Origin: Oscillospiraceae bacterium
GTDB taxonomy: Bacteria > Bacillota > Clostridia > Oscillospirales > Ruminococcaceae
Length of the DNA: 42,309 nucleotides
Assembly (NCBI GenBank): GCA_022787085.1
Contig: JALFVE010000019.1
Span: forward strand, 1-42,309
Direction of reading: 5' to 3'
This document shows positions 16,230 through 24,741 of this stretch, piece after piece. Under the pieces are notes generated by a model. The model did not search any database. It was not told the DNA's origin and saw only the letters and a program-made list of their open reading frames with translations. Within the stretch, counting starts at the first letter, position 1, and each line of letters starts with the position of its first letter. Made by a program: the position numbers and the translations under genes.

Positions 16230-16961
16230 TTATCCTCTGAGGTTGTTCACAAGATTATTAAGCTCATCATGGAGCTTGACCATGTTAACATTGAGCTGGA
16301 ATGCTCTCTGATACTCGATTACCTTTACCATTTCGGTAGCAACGCTTGTACCCGAAGCTTCCATATAGCCCTGTTTTTTCTTGATGGTGTCATCAGCGAT
16401 AGCCTCACCGCTGGAGCCTGTGTTGATGTAGTAATTGTCTCCGAACTGGTCAAGACCGTAGGGATTTTCAAAGCGGTATGTGCCTATCTGAGGGATAAGC
16501 TCGGTGTAATTAATCTGCATATCCTCGTTAAATGGAACGGTGATGCGGTTTCCCTCGTAGTCGAGAACGAAGCTGCCCTTGCCATCGCACAGCTGCCATG
16601 TGCCGTTTCCGTCAATGTCGGTGATGTAGAACGCACCGTCCTTTGAATAAGCGGTGTTACCCGAAGGAGTTTCCACAGCGAAAAATCCCTCATCAAGAGC
16701 GGCGAAATCCAGATCACGCTCGGTGTGCCTTAAAGTGGACTGCTCGAACATCAGGTCGGTCTTGTCAACCTTAACGCCGTGACCCGTCTGAACCTCCTCA
16801 ATATTGTTGTTGCGCTTTGTATAAACAAGGTCGGCAAAGGAGGGACGGGAAGCCTTGAAGCCGTAGGTATTGACATTCGCAAGATTGTTTCCCGTGATAT
16901 CCATGCCCATCTGATTGCTTATAACGCCTGTGGTGGCGGTAAAAAAGCCGATCCTGCCCAT
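16230..16961 (-). CDS. Flagellar hook-basal body protein, FlgF/FlgG-like (second copy)
   Basis: A 243-residue rod/hook-family protein. The N-terminus has the family signature GNNLANVNTYGFKASRPSF (residues 23-41) and the C-terminus the coiled-coil EMVKVIEYQRAFQLNVNMVKLHDELNNL. Members polymerise into the distal rod or hook outside the membrane after export by the type III apparatus. It sits 28 bases after a related gene, like flhO-flhP of Bacillus. The central region is short. FlgG or FlhP is the nearest name, but I cannot separate them. Confidence 0.85.
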   Translation of the reverse strand: MGRIGFFTATTGVISNQMGMDITGNNLANVNTYGFKASRPSFADLVYTKRNNNIEEVQTGHGVKVDKTDLMFEQSTLRHTERDLDFAALDEGFFAVETPSGNTAYSKDGAFYITDIDGNGTWQLCDGKGSFVLDYEGNRITVPFNEDMQINYTELIPQIGTYRFENPYGLDQFGDNYYINTGSSGEAIADDTIKKKQGYMEASGTSVATEMVKVIEYQRAFQLNVNMVKLHDELNNLVNNLRG

Positions 16962-16988
16962 TTATATATCATTCCTTTCAGAAAAGGG

Positions 16989-17744
16989 TCAAATCTTCAT
17001 AAGATTGTTTGCAGCTATCTGATTGACGGAGTTAACTATCTGCAAAGCCTGGGAATTGGCTCTGAAAAGGGAGTTGGCGTCCATAGCCTTAGCCATTTCA
17101 GCGGCAACATTAACGTTGGAGCGCTCATACCAGCCCTGCCTGATGCGGTAGACCATTCCCTCGGGAATATTTCCCCATCCCACGTCCTCATAAGGGCGCA
17201 TAAGGTTGGTGTCAACCTTTTCGATATCCGAATCATCGGGGAGAAAGGTGAGAGCAAGCTGAATTTCCCTGCCGTCATCCACCTGAATAAGCCCGTCCTC
17301 TCGCACAGTGAAATCAGCGGTTCCCAGCTGAATAGGGTCGCCGTTGTCGTCGATTACTCTGCCTGCGGACCCGAGAGCCAGATAGCCCTCGTTGTCAATG
17401 TTAAACTGACCGTTTCGTGTAAGAAGCACCTCTCCCGAATCTCTCCGCTGAATATTGAAATAAACCGAACCCATGACCGCCATATCCAGACGGGATAAGG
17501 TCTGTTCAAATGTTCCCGATTCAAGGGAGGTCTTGGTCTGTTCCAGTGTCCTGTAGCGGATAGTGCCCGTTTCGCTGCGTTCGCCGTGGGCGAGAAGCAG
17601 GAGATTGTCGTGGAATGTGGTTGGAATAGCGGCGTCGGACTTGTATCCCGCAGTATTGGTGTTTGAAAGATTGTTGGTGATAACGTTCAGTATTCGTTCC
17701 TCGTTGAGGAGACCGTTTACCGAGGTGTAATAGCCTCTTAGCAT
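16989..17744 (-). CDS. Flagellar hook-basal body protein, FlgF/FlgG-like (first copy)
   Basis: A 251-residue rod-family protein. It has N-terminal NVITNNLSNTNTAGYKSD (about residues 20-37), a central domain with the TRNGQFNIDNEGYLALGSAG motif typical of FlgF/FlgG, and a C-terminal helix with RSNVNVAAEMAKAM and FRANSQALQIVNSV. It should form part of the distal rod. It follows the sigma-28 gene by 19 bases. The GAAAGGCGG site fits the ATG at 17744; another ATG five bases upstream is out of frame and soon meets a stop. Confidence 0.86.
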   Translation of the reverse strand: MLRGYYTSVNGLLNEERILNVITNNLSNTNTAGYKSDAAIPTTFHDNLLLLAHGERSETGTIRYRTLEQTKTSLESGTFEQTLSRLDMAVMGSVYFNIQRRDSGEVLLTRNGQFNIDNEGYLALGSAGRVIDDNGDPIQLGTADFTVREDGLIQVDDGREIQLALTFLPDDSDIEKVDTNLMRPYEDVGWGNIPEGMVYRIRQGWYERSNVNVAAEMAKAMDANSLFRANSQALQIVNSVNQIAANNLMKI

Positions 17745-17763
17745 ACCATAACCGCCTTTCAGA

Positions 17764-18537
17764 TTAATCCATCATATATTCGGAAATTTTCTCTCTGAGC
17801 TTTTCCACAGCTCTTGAGTGTATCTGGCAGACTCTCGATTCGGACAAGCCGAGAACCTGTGCAATTTCCGAATATTTTAGCTTTTCGTAATAATAAAGAG
17901 TTATGACCGTTCTTTCCTTGTCCTTGAGGCTGTCAATGGCAGCGGCAAGCTGAGCCTTTCTCTCAGAAAGCATGACCCGAGCCTCAGCCTCGCTTCCTCC
18001 CGATTCATCGGCAATGTCGAAGCCGTCGAAGAGAAGCTCCTCAAAGGAAAGGGTAGCAGCCGCAGCAGATTTTGAGGAAAGACTGTCGAGCTTCTGAGGA
18101 GTGATGCCGAGCCTTGCGGCAATTTCCTCACGGGAAGGCTCTCTGTCAAGCTCTGCATACAGCTCAGAAAAAGCGCTGTCATATTCTCGGATAAATTTCC
18201 TGACACCTCTTGGAACAGCGTCATTTCTGCGAATGTAGTCGATTATTGCACCTCTGACCTTGATGGAAGCATAGGTGTCGAATTTAACATTTTTATTTGG
18301 GTCGAAGCTGTCAACGGCGTTCATGAGAGCCATAACAGCCTCGTTGGAAATATCGTCGTCGTCCGCATATCTGCGGTACATATTTCTTGTGGATAAAACG
18401 GCATATCGGACGATATGCATACTCCGCATAACGATCTCATTCCGCAGGGCTTTGTCGGGGGTCTGCTTGTACCTGTCAAACAGTCCCGAAATATCGGTAT
18501 TTATTTCTGCGGTATTAGCAGCATACAAATCAGACAC
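17764..18537 (-). CDS. fliA: Flagellar RNA polymerase sigma factor, sigma-28/SigD/FliA family
   Basis: A 257-residue sigma-70-family factor of the FliA/WhiG type. Region 2 is at about residues 20-95 (AVMALMNAVDSFDPNKNVKFDTYASIKVRGAIIDYIR), region 3 follows (VPRGVRKF), and region 4 ends with the helix-turn-helix YSEIAQVLGLSESRVCQIHSRAV. It should direct late flagellar and chemotaxis genes such as flagellin, which are not in this window. The start is GTG at 18537 or possibly TTG at 18528, since the AAAGG site is very close to the GTG. It lies nine bases after flhA, with no flhF or flhG between. Confidence 0.93.
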   Translation of the reverse strand: MSDLYAANTAEINTDISGLFDRYKQTPDKALRNEIVMRSMHIVRYAVLSTRNMYRRYADDDDISNEAVMALMNAVDSFDPNKNVKFDTYASIKVRGAIIDYIRRNDAVPRGVRKFIREYDSAFSELYAELDREPSREEIAARLGITPQKLDSLSSKSAAAATLSFEELLFDGFDIADESGGSEAEARVMLSERKAQLAAAIDSLKDKERTVITLYYYEKLKYSEIAQVLGLSESRVCQIHSRAVEKLREKISEYMMD

Positions 18538-18546
18538 CGCCTTTCA

Positions 18547-20622
18547 TTATATACTGATATTTCCCACAGCCTGTATCTGAACGGTGTTATCTATCTCATT
18601 GAAGGAAAGCACCGTAACATTGGGTATAAACTGGTCCACCAGCTTTTTGAAATAGATGCGGACTATGGGAGATGTGAGTACGATAGGGGAGGGAACAACG
18701 TCCTTTATCTTCTCGATCTGAGCATTGAGAGAAGCGATAAGGCTCTGAATGGACTGGGGGTCCATGGCAAGATATGAACCTTGTTCTGACTTTTTCACCG
18801 AAGAAACTATCTTGTTTTCTGTCTCGGTGTCAAGGGTAATGACTCTTATCTGACCGCCGTCGGAGAAGCGTCTTGTGATGGTTCTCTTGAGAGCCTGACG
18901 GACGTATTCGTTGGTGATATCAAGGTCCTTCATATTGTGCTGATTGTCCGCAAGAGTCTCGAGAATGGTCTGGAGATCTCTTATGGGAACATTCTCTTTA
19001 AGAAGCATACAAAGCTCCTTCTGGAGATATGCGATAGGCACAACATTGGGAACGATGTCCTCCACAATGGAAGGATTAGTCTCCTTCAGCTTGTCAAGCA
19101 TGGTTTTAACATCCTGACGGCTGAGAAGCTCATGAGCGTGATTCTTGATTACCTCGGAAAGATGGGTTATCATCACCGAGGTGGGGTCGATAAGGGTGTA
19201 GCCTGCGATCTCGGCACGGAGCTTGTTTTCCTCGCTTATCCACTTTGCAGGGATATTGAAGGCAGGCTCGATTGTGTCGATTCCGTCAACCTCTCTCGTA
19301 ACGTTTCCGCTGTCGAGAGCAAGGTAATGATCCATAAGGATCTCGCCGTCCGCAACTGTTTCGCCCTTTATCTTGATAACGTATTGATTTGGATTGATGT
19401 GCTGGTTGTCCCTCATTCTGATAGATGGGAAAACCATGCCCATGTCAATGGCGAACTGCTTTCGGAAAATGACAACACGCTCAATGAAGGTGCCGCCTGC
19501 TGACTCGTCGGCAAGGGGAATAAGTGAATAGCCGAACTCCATTTCAATTGGTTCCACATTCAGGAGCTTGTAAACATTGTCAATATCCTTGTAGTATTCC
19601 ATTTCGGAAATAGCGTCCTGATTTTCCGCCATTTCCTTTGCGCCCTGTTCCTCAGCCTGCTCCTCCTCGGTTTTCATGGAGCGGGAAAGACCTACGCCAA
19701 GGGCGATAAGTCCGCCGCCCAGAACAAAGAGGGTAAGAGTGGGGAAGCCGGGGATAAAGCCCATTACAAACATAACAATGCCTGCAATGAGAGGAACTCT
19801 GGGCTGAGAAGTAAACTGCCCGATAACATCGCTGTTGAGGGATTCCTCGGAAGCGGCACGGGTAACTATCATACCCATTGAGATCGAAATGAGAAGGGAG
19901 GGTATCTGAGAGCAGAGACCGTCTCCCACGGTAGCGATGGAGTAGGTGGAAAGAACGGTGGTAAAGTCCATTCCGCCGAAAACCAGACCCATGATGGCGC
20001 CGCCGAGCAGGTTTACAACGGCTGCAACGATAGAAAAGGTAGCGTCTCCCTTAACGAACTTGGCAGCACCGTCCATAGCTCCGAAGAAATCGGATTCTCT
20101 CTGGACCTTGTCACGGCGTTTTTTTGCCTCCTTGTCGTCAATAATGCCCTGATTGAGGTCGGCGTCAATAGCCATCTGCTTACCGGGCATAGCGTCAAGG
20201 GTGAAGCGGGCAGTGACCTCTGCAACACGCTCGGCGCCCTTGGTGATGACAACCATCTGGACAACGGTAATGAGGATAAATACGATAAATCCCACCACCG
20301 CATTGCCGCCCATAACGAAGGTGCCGAATGCCTTTACGATCTCACCCGCATAGCCCTGATTCATCAGAATGGAGCGGGTGGAGGATATGTTAAGTCCCAG
20401 TCTGAAAACTGTTGTAATGAGCAGCAGCGACGGGAAGATGGAAAATTCAAGGGATTCCTTAATGTACATAGTCGTAAGGAGAATGTACACCGACAGGGCG
20501 ATGTTGACAGCGAAAAGCAGGTCAAGAAGCCATGTGGGAAGAGGAATAACGATGAGAAAAACTGCGAGAATGACAAATACCGTAACGATATTTTTGCCTA
20601 CTATTTTCTTGAGAAAATCCAC
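18547..20622 (-). CDS. flhA: Flagellar biosynthesis protein FlhA (export gate)
   Basis: A 691-residue FHIPEP-family protein of normal length. About eight membrane segments fill the first 310 residues, including the conserved FPSLLLITTVFRLGLNISSTRSIL region. The cytoplasmic linker contains MKTEEEQAEE, and the large cytosolic domain binds export substrates and chaperones. It is the main channel-ring component of the flagellar type III secretion system. The start is GTG at 20622, with a GGAGG site about 14 bases upstream. It lies between flhB and the sigma gene. Confidence 0.96.
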   Translation of the reverse strand: MDFLKKIVGKNIVTVFVILAVFLIVIPLPTWLLDLLFAVNIALSVYILLTTMYIKESLEFSIFPSLLLITTVFRLGLNISSTRSILMNQGYAGEIVKAFGTFVMGGNAVVGFIVFILITVVQMVVITKGAERVAEVTARFTLDAMPGKQMAIDADLNQGIIDDKEAKKRRDKVQRESDFFGAMDGAAKFVKGDATFSIVAAVVNLLGGAIMGLVFGGMDFTTVLSTYSIATVGDGLCSQIPSLLISISMGMIVTRAASEESLNSDVIGQFTSQPRVPLIAGIVMFVMGFIPGFPTLTLFVLGGGLIALGVGLSRSMKTEEEQAEEQGAKEMAENQDAISEMEYYKDIDNVYKLLNVEPIEMEFGYSLIPLADESAGGTFIERVVIFRKQFAIDMGMVFPSIRMRDNQHINPNQYVIKIKGETVADGEILMDHYLALDSGNVTREVDGIDTIEPAFNIPAKWISEENKLRAEIAGYTLIDPTSVMITHLSEVIKNHAHELLSRQDVKTMLDKLKETNPSIVEDIVPNVVPIAYLQKELCMLLKENVPIRDLQTILETLADNQHNMKDLDITNEYVRQALKRTITRRFSDGGQIRVITLDTETENKIVSSVKKSEQGSYLAMDPQSIQSLIASLNAQIEKIKDVVPSPIVLTSPIVRIYFKKLVDQFIPNVTVLSFNEIDNTVQIQAVGNISI

Positions 20623-20654
20623 TTAGGTATTGCCGCCCTCCTTGTGAAAGTCCG

Positions 20655-21791
20655 TCAGTAGTTAAACGGCGCAGACGATTTGTTTTCGGGTAATATCCCC
20701 TTTGGCAGGGGCTTTTTTTTCAGATTATAAACGAACCAGAGAACATCAGCCGCCGCCTGATAAAATTCAGCGGGAATTTCTCTGCCCACGTCCACTTTTT
20801 CGTAAATACCCCTTGCCAGAGGCTTGTTTTCCACAGTGGGAACATCATGCTCGGCAGCCACATCCGCAATGCGCAGAGCGGCAAGATCCTTGCCCTTGGC
20901 AGTCACCACAGGAGCGGAGCTTACTTCGGGGTCATATTTTAAAGCCACAGCGAAGTGGGTGGGGTTACGGATGATAACGTCCGCCTCGGGAACAGCCTGC
21001 ATCATGCGCTGATTTGCCATCTGCTGCTGAATGGCGCGGCGTTTTCCCTTGATCTTGGGATCTCCCTCCATCTGCTTGTACTCGTCCTTGACCTCCTGCT
21101 TGGTCATTTTGAGGTCATTTTCATAGGAATAGCGCTGGAACATGAAGTCCACAGCGGCGACCGCAATAAAGACCATACCGAGAGTCATAACGATGGAGAA
21201 AATGGTCTCGGCGATGTAAACAACGCCTCGGATGGGCTCCATATTCATGAGCCTGACGATTTCTGGGAGCCTGTCCTTTATCTCGCTGTAGACCACCACG
21301 ATAAGCAGAATCATCTTGATAAGGGACTTGGCAAGCTCGAAAAGCCCCTTGAGGGAGAACATTTTCTTTATCCCGTTGATTGGATTAAGCTTGTCAAGCT
21401 TAAATTTCAGGTTTTCAAAGGAAATGAGAAATTTCGTCTGAATACCCGTTGATGCAATAGCGGTAATGAATGAGACTGCAAGGAGAGCGCCGGTAGCAAC
21501 GAAGAAAATCACGACAAAATCAATGACAATTCCGCGAGCAAAGCTTTCCTTGCCGATATATTTAACGTCTCCGATGCCTTCACCCGCCATAGAAAGGTAC
21601 TTTGTCATAAAGTTTCCCAGACGGGTAAAAACGGAGGAGGCGGAAATACGCAGAACAAAGAATGACAGAAACAGGGAGCATACCACAGCCACGTCCTGAC
21701 TTTTAAGGACTTGACCCTTTTTGCGGGCGTCACGTCGTTTTTTGTCCGTGGCTTCTTCGGTTTTCTCCTCGCCGTTTTCGTTCTCTGCCAT
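20655..21791 (-). CDS. flhB: Flagellar biosynthesis protein FlhB (export specificity switch)
   Basis: A 378-residue protein with four membrane helices and a cytoplasmic C-terminal domain. The self-cleavage motif NPTH is intact at residues 276-279, within IIRNPTHFAVAL. Cleavage between N and P changes export from rod/hook to filament substrates together with FliK. The N-terminus is very charged (ENGEEKTEEATDKKRRDARKKG), as usual in the family. A GAAAGGCAGG site precedes the ATG. The gene follows fliR, as in other Firmicutes; no FliR-FlhB fusion is present. Confidence 0.96.
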   Translation of the reverse strand: MAENENGEEKTEEATDKKRRDARKKGQVLKSQDVAVVCSLFLSFFVLRISASSVFTRLGNFMTKYLSMAGEGIGDVKYIGKESFARGIVIDFVVIFFVATGALLAVSFITAIASTGIQTKFLISFENLKFKLDKLNPINGIKKMFSLKGLFELAKSLIKMILLIVVVYSEIKDRLPEIVRLMNMEPIRGVVYIAETIFSIVMTLGMVFIAVAAVDFMFQRYSYENDLKMTKQEVKDEYKQMEGDPKIKGKRRAIQQQMANQRMMQAVPEADVIIRNPTHFAVALKYDPEVSSAPVVTAKGKDLAALRIADVAAEHDVPTVENKPLARGIYEKVDVGREIPAEFYQAAADVLWFVYNLKKKPLPKGILPENKSSAPFNY

Positions 21792-21824
21792 CTGACCACC
21801 TGCCTTTCTTTAGAAAACAGGGCG

Positions 21825-22607
21825 TTATGTGAAAATAAGGGGAAGAATTTCCCGACAGGTACCCAGCATTTTTTCGGTGTAATCGGCAATGAACTCGCTC
21901 ATGGGAGAGGTTATTGCAAATAGCACCGTAAAGCCCACAATTACCTTCAGCTGAATGTTAACAACGATTATCTGTATCTGCGGAACGGTTTTCATAAGAA
22001 TACCCATGCAGAATTCCACAATAAGCTCAGCGGCGATTACAGGCATAGCAAGCTGCATCATCAGGGTAAATATCCTACTGAACATCAAAGCAAATGTCCA
22101 GCCAAGGTCGGGATTCAGATGACCTCCTCCCAGCGGGATAACCTCAAAGGAGTCCACAAAAATGCGGATAAGAGTGAGGTGAGCATTAGCGGCGAAGAAG
22201 TAGAGATACATAAAAAATCCCATATATGAGCCGTACATTGACATCTGAATATGAGTCGATGGGTCAAAGACCTTCGCCATACCAAGACCCGCCTGAGAGT
22301 CCATAATGTCGCCTGCTAAGTAGATCATGTAAACGAACAGGTCGCATATAAAACCCAGCACCAGACCGATAAACAGCTCGCCGACGAAGCTCATAACATA
22401 TTGACCCACCATATCTCCTGCGTCGAACTCCATAGGCGGGAGAGCAAGAGCAACTATGTAGGTTATGAGCATTGACAGCCCGATCTTTGCCATAGCGGGG
22501 ATATTTCTTCGGGAAAGAATGGGGTTAAAAGCGAAAATGCCGAGTATTCTTGCGAATACCATAAGCTTGATATCAAGATCAGACAGGAGCAGCTCCCAGA
22601 AATCCAT
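21825..22607 (-). CDS. fliR: Flagellar biosynthetic protein FliR
   Basis: A 260-residue membrane protein with about six hydrophobic segments and the family pattern FARILGIFAFNPILSRRNIPAMAKIGLS at the N-terminus. It forms the export-gate core with FliP and FliQ at the basal body. Normal length. The ATG at 22607 is preceded by GGAGAGG. It is 25 bases after fliQ. Confidence 0.94.
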   Translation of the reverse strand: MDFWELLLSDLDIKLMVFARILGIFAFNPILSRRNIPAMAKIGLSMLITYIVALALPPMEFDAGDMVGQYVMSFVGELFIGLVLGFICDLFVYMIYLAGDIMDSQAGLGMAKVFDPSTHIQMSMYGSYMGFFMYLYFFAANAHLTLIRIFVDSFEVIPLGGGHLNPDLGWTFALMFSRIFTLMMQLAMPVIAAELIVEFCMGILMKTVPQIQIIVVNIQLKVIVGFTVLFAITSPMSEFIADYTEKMLGTCREILPLIFT

Positions 22608-22632
22608 ACAAACCTCTCCGAGAAATTATTTG

Positions 22633-22917
22633 TCAGCCTGAAACGGTCTGAGTGCTGACAGTTCCTATCATATCGAAAATTTCGTTAAAGAAAGAATCCG
22701 TGCTTGAGATGTAGAAAGAAGCCATCAGCACAAGCAGGAGAGCAATAACGGCGACCTTCGGAACGAAGCTCAGAGTCTGCTCATGGACCTGAGTAGCCGC
22801 CTGAATTATCGCAATAACAAGACCCACAAGCATGCTTATAATAAGCAGGGGTCCTGCCAGCTTAAAAACAAGGATCATAGCGTCCTTGAAAACCTGAATA
22901 ACAGCGTCCTCAGTCAC
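22633..22917 (-). CDS. fliQ: Flagellar biosynthetic protein FliQ
   Basis: A 94-residue protein with two membrane helices (about 16-37 and 50-68) and the conserved AIIQAATQVHEQTLSFVPK loop between them. It is part of the FliPQR export gate. The start is GTG at 22917; the nearest ribosome-site-like sequence is weak, so translation may depend on coupling to fliP, whose stop is 37 bases upstream. Confidence 0.93.
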   Translation of the reverse strand: MTEDAVIQVFKDAMILVFKLAGPLLIISMLVGLVIAIIQAATQVHEQTLSFVPKVAVIALLLVLMASFYISSTDSFFNEIFDMIGTVSTQTVSG

Positions 22918-22954
22918 CTTGCAGCTTCACATCCTTTCTGCTTTGTGGAAAATG

Positions 22955-23935
22955 CTACATATTGAAGCCCGAAACCAGCGAGCCTGCCAGCAATTGCCAG
23001 CCGTCCACAAGTACGAACATGAGGATCTTAAAGGGCATAGCCACCGTTGAAGGGGGCATCATCATCATACCCAGAGACATAAGCACCGAGGAAACGACCA
23101 TATCTATCACAAGAAAGGGAATAAACAGCAGGAAGCCTATCTGGAAGCCGATCTTTATCTCACTGAGAATGAAAGCGGGAGCCACCAGCTTAAAGGGAAT
23201 AGCCTCGGTAAAGGTCTCGTCGTCCGCAGCGGGATACTCCTCACCCGAAAGTGAAATAAAGAAGGACATAGTCTCATTGGAGGTGTTCTTGAGCATCCAT
23301 TTTTTCAAAGGAACGGAAGCCTCTTTAATTGCCTCAAAGGACGTGTATTCGCCGTTTTTGTAGGGGACGTAAGCGACCTCGTTCATCTCCTCGAGCACAG
23401 GGGACATGATGAAGAGAGTAAGAAACAGCGCAAGACCTATCATAACCTGATTGGGCGGAGTAGTCTGAATACCCATAGCATTTCTCAGCAGCGAAAAGGA
23501 GATGATAATGCGGGTAAAGCAGGTAAGCATTATCAGCAGCGACGGAGCCAGAGAAATAACAGTCAGAAGAATGATAAGGTCAAGGGTGTTGGAATTATTG
23601 TTGATATCCAGCAGATCGAGAATACTGTCGGTATCCTCGTCATCATGGACCACAGGCTCATTGTAGGGGAGGGTAGACTCTGCCTCAGTGACAGCCTGAG
23701 CGGGGATAGTAGTCTGAGCGGTCTCGGGAACGGTGGTGGTGACATTGGAAATATCCGTCTCCATAGGGGTAGTAATGGTGGTCACAGAGGTAACAACACC
23801 GCTTTCCTCGGAAGGGTCGCTTGCGGCATATGTAACAGCACCCGCAGCGCTCCACATGAGCACAGCAGCGCAAAGTCCGCCCGCAGCGGCGATTTTCAGC
23901 TTTTTCGGAAAAGAGCCGCAAATTGATCTATTCAT
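22955..23935 (-). CDS. fliP: Flagellar biosynthetic protein FliP with long Thr-rich N-terminal extension
   Basis: A 326-residue FliP. The conserved core begins about residue 118 (LDLIILLTVISLAPSLLIML) and contains TCFTRIIISFSLLRNAMG and the C-terminal SLGMMMMPPSTVAMPFKI. FliP forms the pentameric gate core. Ahead of it is a signal-peptide-like segment (about 12-38) and then roughly 75 residues rich in Thr, Val and acidic residues (about 41-115). Typical FliP proteins have a short signal peptide and total about 220-260 residues, so the linker is extra. The ribosome site starts at the stop of fliO, indicating coupling. Confidence 0.93.
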   Translation of the reverse strand: MNRSICGSFPKKLKIAAAGGLCAAVLMWSAAGAVTYAASDPSEESGVVTSVTTITTPMETDISNVTTTVPETAQTTIPAQAVTEAESTLPYNEPVVHDDEDTDSILDLLDINNNSNTLDLIILLTVISLAPSLLIMLTCFTRIIISFSLLRNAMGIQTTPPNQVMIGLALFLTLFIMSPVLEEMNEVAYVPYKNGEYTSFEAIKEASVPLKKWMLKNTSNETMSFFISLSGEEYPAADDETFTEAIPFKLVAPAFILSEIKIGFQIGFLLFIPFLVIDMVVSSVLMSLGMMMMPPSTVAMPFKILMFVLVDGWQLLAGSLVSGFNM

Positions 23936-23950
23936 TAAACAGCCTGCCTT

Positions 23951-24355
23951 TCACGAATTGCCGTTATCGTCATTATCGTCCTTATGAGGCTTTGGGGTGA
24001 TAAAGTCCCTGCCGAGCTTTGCCGCATTGTATTTCATACATTCGGCAAAGGACCTTCCCGCCATATCGCCGTCAGCAGAGGGAGCGCCTTCAATAAGCGC
24101 CATATCCTCATTGGAAAGCTCGCAAATGAGGGTGATGCTGCCCTGAGTCACGCCGATAAGCAGATTTTTGCTGCCTGCCTTCACCGCCATGACGGATTTA
24201 TCCTGTCCAACGCCGACGCATGAGGAGATCCTGATGCCATTGCCGTTTTTTCTGCCCGTAATGCGGGTGTTGAGCCATTTCATAAGAAAGAGCACACCGA
24301 GCATGAGGGCAACGACCCCGAAGAGCGCAAGAACCACCGGAATGATCTCAGTCAT
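23951..24355 (-). CDS. fliO: Flagellar protein FliO (FliZ/FliO family)
   Basis: A 134-residue protein with one N-terminal membrane helix (about 4-26), then a basic segment (TRITGRKNG) and a small beta-rich cytosolic domain (SSCVGVGQDKSVMAVKAGSKNLLIGVT), followed by a charged tail. This matches FliO, which helps FliP assemble into the export gate. Sequence conservation in the family is low; the position between cheY and fliP is the main support. Confidence 0.82.
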   Translation of the reverse strand: MTEIIPVVLALFGVVALMLGVLFLMKWLNTRITGRKNGNGIRISSCVGVGQDKSVMAVKAGSKNLLIGVTQGSITLICELSNEDMALIEGAPSADGDMAGRSFAECMKYNAAKLGRDFITPKPHKDDNDDNGNS

Positions 24356-24373
24356 TATCCGTCATAACCCCGA

Positions 24374-24736
24374 TCAGCCGATGACCTTCTGAACGGTAGC
24401 AAGGATCCTGTCGGGCTTGAAGGGCTTAACGATGAAGTCCAGAGCGCCCAGCTTGATAGCCTCAACTACCATAGATTCCTGACCCATAGCGGAGCACATT
24501 ACAACCTTTGCAGAGGGATCGGAAGCCTTGATATCTCTGAGAGCCTCGATACCGGTCTTGTTGGGCATGGTAATGTCCATGATAACGAGATCGGGCTTTT
24601 CAGCAGCATAGGTGTTGCAGGCAACCTCACCGTCGGAAGCCTCAATAATGTTGGTATAACCGTTTTTGGTGAGGGTGTCCTTGATCATCATTCGCATGAA
24701 AGCGGCGTCGTCAACGAGCATAATCTTCTTGTCCAT
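24374..24736 (-). CDS. cheY: Chemotaxis response regulator CheY
   Basis: A 120-residue single-domain receiver. The acidic pair is D9-D10, the phosphorylation site D54 (LVIMDITMP), the switch serine S82 (VMCSAM) and the lysine K104 (IVKPF). CheY-P binds FliM and FliY at the switch to set rotation direction. The ribosome site AAGGAG overlaps the fliY stop region, so the two are translationally coupled. CheC, and the CheC-like part of FliY, should dephosphorylate it. Confidence 0.95.
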   Translation of the reverse strand: MDKKIMLVDDAAFMRMMIKDTLTKNGYTNIIEASDGEVACNTYAAEKPDLVIMDITMPNKTGIEALRDIKASDPSAKVVMCSAMGQESMVVEAIKLGALDFIVKPFKPDRILATVQKVIG

Positions 24737-24741
24737 AGTAA

